Shown: one piece after another, positions 58,231 through 64,000 of the stretch
How the letters are laid out: every line of letters begins with the position of its first letter
Numbering within the stretch: the first letter of the stretch is position 1
DNA from: Pseudomonadota bacterium
GTDB lineage: Bacteria; Pseudomonadota; Alphaproteobacteria; UBA1280; RI-95
Reading direction: 5' to 3'
NCBI GenBank assembly: GCA_016125375.1
Contig: WGLU01000001.1
Coordinates: 124,001-188,000 of the forward strand
DNA length: 64,000 bases
Notes under the pieces: model-generated
The model's input: only the letters and a program-made list of their open reading frames with translations
What the model was told of the DNA's origin: nothing
Database searches by the model: none
Translations under genes and position numbers: made by a program

Positions 58231-59643
58231 TCAGCTCTTGTTGGGGCTGACGACTTCCTTAACCTCGGCCACCACCTCGTCGAGCACGTCACTCAGCTCT
58301 TCCTGCAGGTTACGGCCCAGCAGCTTATCCATGACTGTCGAGGCGACAAGGTCGCCGGTCACGTTGATGGTGGTGCGGCACATGTCCAGAATCCGGTCAA
58401 CGCCGATAATCAGCGCAATATAACCGGCATCCACGCCAATGCCATGTAAAATGGTGGAGAGAATTACAACGCCAACGCCCGGCATACCCGGTGCGCCGAT
58501 GGATGCCCCCAGTGCTGTGAGGATAATCAGCAGATATCCGGACATGCTGATGTCGATGCCCGTCACTTGTGCCAAAAAGACTGCTGCAATGGTTTGGTAA
58601 ACCGCCGTGCCGTCCATATTAACGGTGGTACCAAGTGGAATAACCAACTGAGGGATAGACGGTCGCAGACCGAGCTTTTCCTGCGCGATACGCATGGTCA
58701 CAGGCATGGTGGCTGCGGAGCTCGATGTTGAAAAGGCAACCAGCTGAGCCTCGCGGATGGTACGGAAAAACTCGCCGACTTTGCGCCCGACGGCTCTGAC
58801 CATACACATATAAAAGGCCAGAATACACAACAACCCCAGAATGACGGTACCCATGTAGGCTGCCATGCCAAGCAGGGCTCCGGCACCTACCTGAGCGGTT
58901 ACCTCCGCAATCAGTCCAAATACGGCCATAGGTGCCAGTCTGAGCACCCAACCGACTACGACCATACATGCCTCCTGCAGGGAGATGGAAAGGTCAATGA
59001 GCGGGCGCGACGTACTGCGTGGCATGCCCAGAAGGGCAAGACCAAAAAAGCCAGCGAAAATAACGATTTTCAACATATCGCCTTCGGCCATTGTTTTAAT
59101 AATGTTCCGCGGCAGGATGGTCGTAATCTCCTTGGGCAGGTTGTCCACGTGGGCATTTACCAGAGGCGGCACGTATTTGGAGCCCGAGGTTACAGCTTCT
59201 TTGACTGCCATTTTGTCCATGTAGTCACCGGGCTGAATGATAGACACAAGGGTTAGGCCAATACCGATAGCGATGCAGGTCGTTACAACGAAGTAGGCGA
59301 GAACGCGCAAGCCGACCTTTTTAACCATGGCGGGGTTTTTACTATCTGCAATACCGCGGACAACGGAGGAGAAAATGAGGGGAATAACCACCATCTGCAA
59401 CACAGCAAGGAAGATGTAACCGGGCAGTGCCAGCCAATGCCCGATCTGGACAGACAGGTGCTCGGGTGCAAAGGCCCACGTCTCATGGACGCTGGTGATC
59501 GCAGTGTTTAAGGCTGTCGGTATCAGGTAATCAAATGCGGGTCCGAGGAGGAGGCCTGTCAAACAGCCGAGGAGCAGGCCGATAAGAACTTTCATCCACA
59601 ATTGCGTGCGTGCGGCGTGTTTCATACGGTGGAACAGGGGCAT
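58231..59643 (-). CDS. Dicarboxylate/amino acid:cation symporter (SDF/DAACS family)
   Basis: A 470-residue secondary transporter of the GltPh/DctA/GltP family. The serine-rich hairpin STSSSAATMP, the TM7 motif VNMDGTAVYQ and the second hairpin region GAPGMPGVG with the following cation-site NVTGD are clear, with eight helices and two re-entrant loops. It may carry glutamate, aspartate or C4-dicarboxylates with Na or protons. The C-terminal 30 residues are acidic. A short inverted repeat overlaps its stop. Confidence 0.92.
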   Translation of the reverse strand: MPLFHRMKHAARTQLWMKVLIGLLLGCLTGLLLGPAFDYLIPTALNTAITSVHETWAFAPEHLSVQIGHWLALPGYIFLAVLQMVVIPLIFSSVVRGIADSKNPAMVKKVGLRVLAYFVVTTCIAIGIGLTLVSIIQPGDYMDKMAVKEAVTSGSKYVPPLVNAHVDNLPKEITTILPRNIIKTMAEGDMLKIVIFAGFFGLALLGMPRSTSRPLIDLSISLQEACMVVVGWVLRLAPMAVFGLIAEVTAQVGAGALLGMAAYMGTVILGLLCILAFYMCMVRAVGRKVGEFFRTIREAQLVAFSTSSSAATMPVTMRIAQEKLGLRPSIPQLVIPLGTTVNMDGTAVYQTIAAVFLAQVTGIDISMSGYLLIILTALGASIGAPGMPGVGVVILSTILHGIGVDAGYIALIIGVDRILDMCRTTINVTGDLVASTVMDKLLGRNLQEELSDVLDEVVAEVKEVVSPNKS

Positions 59644-59789
59644 AGAGCATCCTCATTTATCAACTGGTGGAACACAAGTTAGGTAAACAAGTACATAATA
59701 GCAAGGATGATATTTGTTAACGGTACTTGATATCCTGCTGCAATGCCTACACATTGATAGGTGGATTCCATTACATTGCAGTAGGGCTG

Positions 59790-61724
59790 ATGCACGACAG
59801 AAGTAGTACGGCTTTTCAGGAAGACTACCGCGAAGGCGATGAGCTGCGAAGTTCACCGCGGACTCAAGTTCCCTTCACGCCCGAACGGGCAATCGCCAAT
59901 ATTAACCGCTCAGTGGACGCTTATCTCATTCATAAAGGGCAAGAACTGGCCGAACTGGAAGCTCAGCGCCGGATTGCTGATTATGAACAAAAGGCCGATC
60001 TGATCAGCATGGAACAGTTGGAGCATCCTTCTACCGCGCGTGTTATGGAGCTGGGGGCCCGCATTCGGTCATTGCGCGCAGACAGGCAAAAAGGGGCTCT
60101 ACAGCTGGCGCTGGAGAACGACCTTGTGGACCGGGGCTTTGAGGGTCTTTCTCTGCCAGATGGTAAGAACCGCGGTGCGGCATTTCTGGATATGGTCAAC
60201 GCCTACCGCAACATGAACGACGATGCGCGGCGCGAAACCATCATGTGCCAGTATCAGATATATGAATATGCAGCCTCTCAAGGTGTAGAAGTAGAGGAAC
60301 TGGCCACCCCCCATAATGACCGGACGGTTGAGCCGGAACTGTACGATTTAGGTGTCTGCGCCATCTCTCACGAAGATGAGCGCGGCCATCATCTTAAAAT
60401 TCATGCACAATCCTGCACCTTTGCATGTGGTGCGGCATCTGCCCTGACTGCGCTCGAGTCTGTGCGCCCGGATCTGGTCCAGCACAATAATCCCCTTCAA
60501 CAGTACGATTTGTATCGCCGTGCTAACGCAGGCTTTATGGGTGAGGGCATGCCGGGTTGTTCACCTTTTGGTCTAGCCCGCGGCGTGCGCGAAATGGGCG
60601 TTGATGTTGAAGTGTGGGCGAACAAGCGTAGTTATTTTGATGGCTGGACGCCCGGCGAGCGCGGGCAAATTGCCGACCGGCTACAAAGCTATGACGAGGG
60701 CATTTGCCGTGAGATGGGCATACCTATTCGTGAAGGTGGCTATGACATTTCCGATATTGCAGATGCTTTGAAGAGTGGCGCTAAAGTTCAGGTATTGCGT
60801 GGCTATACCGATGAAGGACTGGAAGACATGAGGCACTGGATTACGGTGCTGGAAGTGGATACCGAAAAAGGCCTGGTCAAAGTTGGTGACCCCTGGGTAG
60901 AGGGGGTAACCTTGGATGAAAAATATGGCTCGGCAATTCAGGATATCCCGTTTGATGAGTTCCGTCAGATTATTCGTCATAACGGGGATGAGCGCGCACA
61001 GGCGGCATTGATTTACCGCCCCAAGCATAAGGAACCTGTTGAACCAGTGTTGCACGATTTATCTGCACCAGATCGTATGCCTGATGAAGTGATGTACCGC
61101 GCAAGTCAGTCGTTCACATCAGGTGCGGCTGCTTTGCTGACAGCGGCAAGTGCGCTGGATAAGAACTTCAAGCCCAGCCAGAACCTTGAGCTCGATCTGT
61201 GGCGACGCAGTAACATGATCTACAGCGGTACAGAGCTGGCCCATTGCGATATGGTTGCTTTGGCGCGCTCCGCTAAAACAATGGGGCTCGAGGTGGACCT
61301 TGTGCACCAGAATCTAGACCGGCATGTGTTTGGCGAACGTAATATGCCAGAACAGGATAAGCAGGATCTTCAAATCCTCCTGCGCAAAATGGATTCGCTT
61401 GAGGCGGAGCTTGATGGTATTCAGGCACAGGAGCTTGTACACCGCGCATCGTTGGGTGCCGACTACCTGCAGGCTTATGCCTCCAAGGAACGTCAGGCGA
61501 TTGTCCTGCTGGGCAAAGACGCCGACGGGCACGAGCAGCCCTATGGTTCATATGCCGTTGTTAAGCATATAGACGATAACAGTGTCACCTATTACGACGT
61601 ACGTCAGGACGGGGGTGGAGAGCGCACTGTGGACAAGGAGACCTTCAACAGCATGATGCGTTACGGCAGAGAAGGGGAGAATGTTGCCACTGCCGTTATG
61701 TTTGTTTCTTCGCGCGCATATTAA
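59790..61724 (+). CDS. Tandem C39-like (DUF3335-type) peptidase, second domain inactive
   Basis: A 644-residue cytoplasmic-looking protein (start MHDRSSTAF, no signal peptide seen). Residues about 20-200 are charged and helical. Residues about 200-400 resemble a C39-like cysteine peptidase of the DUF3335 kind: SCTFACGAASAL with likely nucleophile Cys213, CSPFGLARGVREMGVDVEVW, His349 in RHWITVLE and Asp367 in VGDPW. Residues about 430-640 repeat the fold (QSFTSGAAALL, LELDLWRRSN, CDMVALARSAKTMGLEVDLV), but Ser444 stands where the nucleophile Cys should be, and the His motif is changed. An active plus pseudo-enzyme pair in one chain. Substrate unknown; a recombinase gene lies next to it. Confidence 0.75.
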   Translation: MHDRSSTAFQEDYREGDELRSSPRTQVPFTPERAIANINRSVDAYLIHKGQELAELEAQRRIADYEQKADLISMEQLEHPSTARVMELGARIRSLRADRQKGALQLALENDLVDRGFEGLSLPDGKNRGAAFLDMVNAYRNMNDDARRETIMCQYQIYEYAASQGVEVEELATPHNDRTVEPELYDLGVCAISHEDERGHHLKIHAQSCTFACGAASALTALESVRPDLVQHNNPLQQYDLYRRANAGFMGEGMPGCSPFGLARGVREMGVDVEVWANKRSYFDGWTPGERGQIADRLQSYDEGICREMGIPIREGGYDISDIADALKSGAKVQVLRGYTDEGLEDMRHWITVLEVDTEKGLVKVGDPWVEGVTLDEKYGSAIQDIPFDEFRQIIRHNGDERAQAALIYRPKHKEPVEPVLHDLSAPDRMPDEVMYRASQSFTSGAAALLTAASALDKNFKPSQNLELDLWRRSNMIYSGTELAHCDMVALARSAKTMGLEVDLVHQNLDRHVFGERNMPEQDKQDLQILLRKMDSLEAELDGIQAQELVHRASLGADYLQAYASKERQAIVLLGKDADGHEQPYGSYAVVKHIDDNSVTYYDVRQDGGGERTVDKETFNSMMRYGREGENVATAVMFVSSRAY

Positions 61725-61726
61725 CA

Positions 61727-61756
61727 TCTTCCTCTCTCAGGTCTTCCTCTCTCAGG
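61727..61756. repeat. Perfect 15-bp tandem repeat TCTTCCTCTCTCAGG x2
   Basis: Two direct copies at 61727-61741 and 61742-61756, between the stop of the C39-like gene and the end of the recombinase gene, whose TGA stop lies in the second copy. Could be a slipped duplication or a recombination core. Confidence 0.85.
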
Positions 61757-62345
61757 ATGATCCCCACATTCTTTCTGCTAGGTTACGCTCTTCCGGGCCC
61801 TGCGCGTTTGCATAGATTGCAGTTGTGCTGATCTGGGCATGCCCCAGCCATTTCTGAATCATATTGAGTGGGACGCCAGCAGATACCGCGAATACGCCGA
61901 AGCCATGCCTTAGACCCTTCGGGCTGGCTTGCGGGCCAGCTTCGATGCCCGCTGATCCCATGACGGTCTTGATAGCACGCCATGCCGTGGGGCGGCTCAT
62001 GGTCCATATATGTGCCAGATGCACGGAATGCTGAATTTGTTTCAGACTTCGCAAATCATGCACATCATCCAGCATATCGAGCAATGAGGATGGCACCGGA
62101 ACCCCTCTATACACGCCTTTACGGCGCTTCTTCAGGCTCTCAAAGATGATTTGTCCGCTTTCAAAGTCCACTCGGTCTGCGGTCAAAGCCAATGCTTCCG
62201 AGATTCTGCACCCGGTAAATGCAAGGACATGACAAAGAGTTCGCACTTGTTCAGGCGAGTCTTCTGCAGCTTTGAGGAAGGCTCTGCGCTCTCTGGCAGT
62301 CAGATATTTTCGGCGGCCGCCTTGGTCGAATAGTTGTTCAGACAT
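61752..62345 (-). CDS. Tyrosine recombinase / site-specific integrase (catalytic domain)
   Basis: A 197-residue protein consisting of the catalytic domain with a short N-terminal helix; the SAM-like core-binding domain of full integrases is missing. Catalytic landmarks: Arg in FTGCRISEAL, Lys region SLKKRRKG, LRHGFG (Lys replaces the first His of H-x-x-R, as in a known subgroup), WLGHAQISTTAIY with the second His and the Tyr nucleophile. Such short recombinases act on plasmids, transposons or invertible segments. It is divergent from a large exported protein gene, with palindromes in between. Confidence 0.87.
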   Translation of the reverse strand: MSEQLFDQGGRRKYLTARERRAFLKAAEDSPEQVRTLCHVLAFTGCRISEALALTADRVDFESGQIIFESLKKRRKGVYRGVPVPSSLLDMLDDVHDLRSLKQIQHSVHLAHIWTMSRPTAWRAIKTVMGSAGIEAGPQASPKGLRHGFGVFAVSAGVPLNMIQKWLGHAQISTTAIYANAQGPEERNLAERMWGSS

Positions 62346-62397
62346 CAGTCGTGTTACATCCCTTAAGACACGGCTGTCGGGCTCGCGCCACTGAACA

Positions 62398-62416
62398 ACA
62401 GAATTACCAATTCTGT
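62398..62416. repeat. Perfect palindrome near the recombinase start
   Basis: 8-bp arms ACAGAATT / AATTCTGT with three-base centre ACC, 53 bases before the recombinase start. Candidate operator or recombinase core site. Confidence 0.55.
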
Positions 62417-62522
62417 CAAATTACGGAATTATTTCACAATTTCTTATGGGGGTTCAAACAAATTGTACATATTCACAAAGCCAACGATTTGTAAGATGTT
62501 GAAATACATTGAATATTTCTTC

Positions 62523-62549
62523 TGAAACAAAATTGGTAATATTGTTTCA
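62523..62549. repeat. Inverted repeat in the recombinase/exported-protein gap
   Basis: 8-bp arms TGAAACAA / TTGTTTCA around 11 bases that contain AATTGGTAAT, the reverse complement of ATTACCAATT in the 62398-62416 palindrome. Confidence 0.5.
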
Positions 62550-62709
62550 ACATTATTTGTCGTGAATAGGTAATTTTTTTCAGATAACGGTTCACTGAAC
62601 ACGCGGATTTTGGAGAGTATTCAGCTCTCATGTAAGCAAATATATTCCCTTGAACAGAGGGGCCATGACTGTCGGAAGTGAGATGTTTTAACCAATATTG
62701 AGGGCAGTC

Positions 62710-64000
62710 ATGCGTAGTAAAATGTTTATTCGCGGCACATCCATTATGTCCGCCAAGTCAGAAGGTGCGCTTACCGAGAAGTGTATTCTCACAGCGTACT
62801 ACGGAATCAGAGAAGTCATCAAAAGCGCTGTACATTTTATCTGTATAGCCGTTATGGGGCTCTTGCTATTCAGTACGAATGCAAATAGCCAGAATAAGTT
62901 CTTCAGTACGCCAGAACGGGGAGGTGCAGAAGGAGCGAAAAGTCAGGCGATTCTCCAGATGCTGATGGATGAGAATGCAGCGCGTCACACCGAGACATCA
63001 GCAAATGCGACGAGCATTACAGCGCTCAGTGCATCAACAGAGGCCAGCTTTACAACGGTCGGCAGCTGTGGCGCGCAGGGCATGATATTCGGCCCCGGCC
63101 ACACGCTTGCCGATGGCAATGACTGTATCCCATCCATGCAGGTAGATAATGACGGGCGGATTGCGCTGCAGGCAGGGATGACCTTTGGCGACTATGAGAT
63201 ATGTTCTCCGACGACGGCTGGGACCATCCGCTACAACGCGTCCGCCAAACGCATGGAGTTCTGCAACGGTGATGTATGGGGCATGCTCGGCGGGAATACA
63301 GGTTGCTCGATTAACTTTCCCGCCATATCTGACGCAGATCCGGATAGCTATTACGACACCACAGATGCTGTTTACAGCGGCTCGACCGCAACAGCAGCGG
63401 TAAATGGGGCAACTTCGGCAACACTGCGCCGCAATGGGGGCAATACCGGTACCGCCTCTGGCGTAACCATCAATCCGGGTAATAGTGTCGGTATTCACGG
63501 CAAGTCAGCCACGATGTACAACCAGACTGCTGCGTTCACGCTTGATATCGGCGCTTACACTGCCTGCTGGCAGATTACGACCAAACAACAGGACGTCACG
63601 CCGAACAGCTTCTCTTTTACGAACGTATCGAATCAGAACCTCGATACGTTAGTTACCTCTAACAGTGTAACCGTCAGCGGTTTTGATGGTGCTCTGACTG
63701 CATCAGTATCGGGTCAGGGCAATCCACAAGTCAGCGTAGATGGTGGGGGATGGGCCTCATCCGCCTCTATCAGTGCCGGCCAGTCAGTCAGACTCAGGCT
63801 AACGTCGAACAACGCTTATAGCAGTGCGGTATCTGCTTATCTTAACATAGGTACCTACTCGACCTCATGGAGCGTTACCACAAAGCCAAATGGCTGTAAT
63901 ACGCCATGCGGGTTTGTTGCTAACGGCGGAACCTGGAAGGCGAACGGCGCCAATACTGCCTGCGGTGCAAGTTGGTCCTGCCCGCACATTGTGTTCTACA
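62710..64000 (+). CDS. Large exported surface/adhesin-like protein (3' end outside the window)
   Basis: An open frame of 430 codons from the ATG at 62710 (GAGGG upstream) to the window edge, with no stop. The N-terminus has about 40 polar residues, then a hydrophobic segment (FICIAVMGLLLFSTNANS), a late-placed signal peptide. After it come Ser/Thr/Asn/Gly-rich stretches, GTIRYNASAKRMEFCNGDVWG (a phage-tail or pilus-tip-like motif seen in surface proteins), and a repeat-like domain (FSFTNVSNQNLDTLVTSN-type Ig-like fold). It has paired cysteines (CNTPCGF, CGASWSC) late in the seen part. Probably an adhesin, pilus-tip or fibre-like protein. The frame is antisense-free of competing genes. Confidence 0.75.
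   Translation, partial: MRSKMFIRGTSIMSAKSEGALTEKCILTAYYGIREVIKSAVHFICIAVMGLLLFSTNANSQNKFFSTPERGGAEGAKSQAILQMLMDENAARHTETSANATSITALSASTEASFTTVGSCGAQGMIFGPGHTLADGNDCIPSMQVDNDGRIALQAGMTFGDYEICSPTTAGTIRYNASAKRMEFCNGDVWGMLGGNTGCSINFPAISDADPDSYYDTTDAVYSGSTATAAVNGATSATLRRNGGNTGTASGVTINPGNSVGIHGKSATMYNQTAAFTLDIGAYTACWQITTKQQDVTPNSFSFTNVSNQNLDTLVTSNSVTVSGFDGALTASVSGQGNPQVSVDGGGWASSASISAGQSVRLRLTSNNAYSSAVSAYLNIGTYSTSWSVTTKPNGCNTPCGFVANGGTWKANGANTACGASWSCPHIVFY

Larger units (their letters stand above)
62346..62709. other. AT-rich intergenic region with nested inverted repeats
   Basis: No gene is seen in these 364 bases. They hold the divergent promoters of the recombinase and the exported protein, and several inverted repeats: 62398-62416 (ACAGAATT-ACC-AATTCTGT), 62501-62519 (GAAATA-N7-TATTTC) and 62523-62549 (TGAAACAA-N11-TTGTTTCA). 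The centres of the first and third share ATTACCAATT as reverse complements. A recombination or operator region is likely. Confidence 0.6.

Noticed and set aside
62346-62709. Possible CRISPR or plasmid-type iteron array in the AT-rich gap
   Set aside because: The repeats are inverted, differ in sequence and are not regularly spaced.

Overview
The window looks like chromosomal DNA of an alphaproteobacterium. The evidence is a UPF0262 gene next to maf and an RNase E/G gene, a three-gene proton-translocating transhydrogenase (split PntA plus PntB), UbiG, and an Rnf cluster. Base composition looks like the mid-50s percent GC by eye (not computed). The exact lineage cannot be fixed from the sequence alone. 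No rRNA and no CRISPR array were seen. There are four tRNA genes.

Layout. 0-5.4 kb: late purine synthesis (purH, a long PurL with an N-terminal PurS-like part, purQ). 5.4-10.2 kb: an alpha/beta hydrolase, an Old Yellow Enzyme, and on the minus strand an RnfD-like membrane protein coupled to a CRTAC1-type FG-GAP protein. 10.3-17.9 kb: tRNA-Ser and tRNA-Thr, then a minus-strand block with two small secreted proteins with Gly/Cys tails, a Sco-like protein and a 1697-residue RTX protein. 18-23.6 kb: an ArsR-type regulator divergent from an SDR oxidoreductase, tRNA-Ser, a hairpin array, an EamA/GGDEF fusion, an LplT-like exporter, a DsbA-like small protein and tRNA-Pro. 23.8-28.4 kb: a phosphatase of the inositol monophosphatase family, a tight queuosine precursor operon (queC-queD-queE-folE-orf-queF) and a VanX-type dipeptidase. 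28.4-32.9 kb: a lipoprotein and two successive NfeD/SPFH pairs. 33-41 kb: an acyltransferase, pntAA-pntAB-pntB, a PRA-PH-like gene, cutA and an unrecognised 692-residue membrane protein. 41-48 kb: a desaturase, ubiG, a cyclic-nucleotide-binding protein and rnfABCDG without rnfE. 49-52.5 kb: murA, UPF0262, maf and RNase E/G. 52.5-59.6 kb: an O-antigen-ligase-type protein, Aas, a hydrolase and a dicarboxylate symporter. 59.7-64 kb: an accessory-looking end with a tandem C39-like peptidase, a 15-bp tandem repeat, a tyrosine recombinase, a palindrome-rich AT-rich gap and the start of a large exported protein running off the window.

Most notable. (1) The same inverted repeat (TATTTC-N9-GAAATA) lies in front of the OYE gene and between the ArsR-type regulator and the SDR gene, 12 kb apart, which suggests a small thiol-sensing regulon. 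(2) An operon pairs a Sco-like thiol/copper protein with two exported proteins ending in Gly-rich, Cys-containing tails. (3) An RnfD-like protein is translationally coupled to a membrane-anchored CRTAC1 protein. (4) A C39-like peptidase carries a second, catalytically dead copy of its own domain, next to a recombinase. (5) Several genes, including the 692-residue orphan, show a strong G/C bias at third codon positions that sets them apart from their neighbours.
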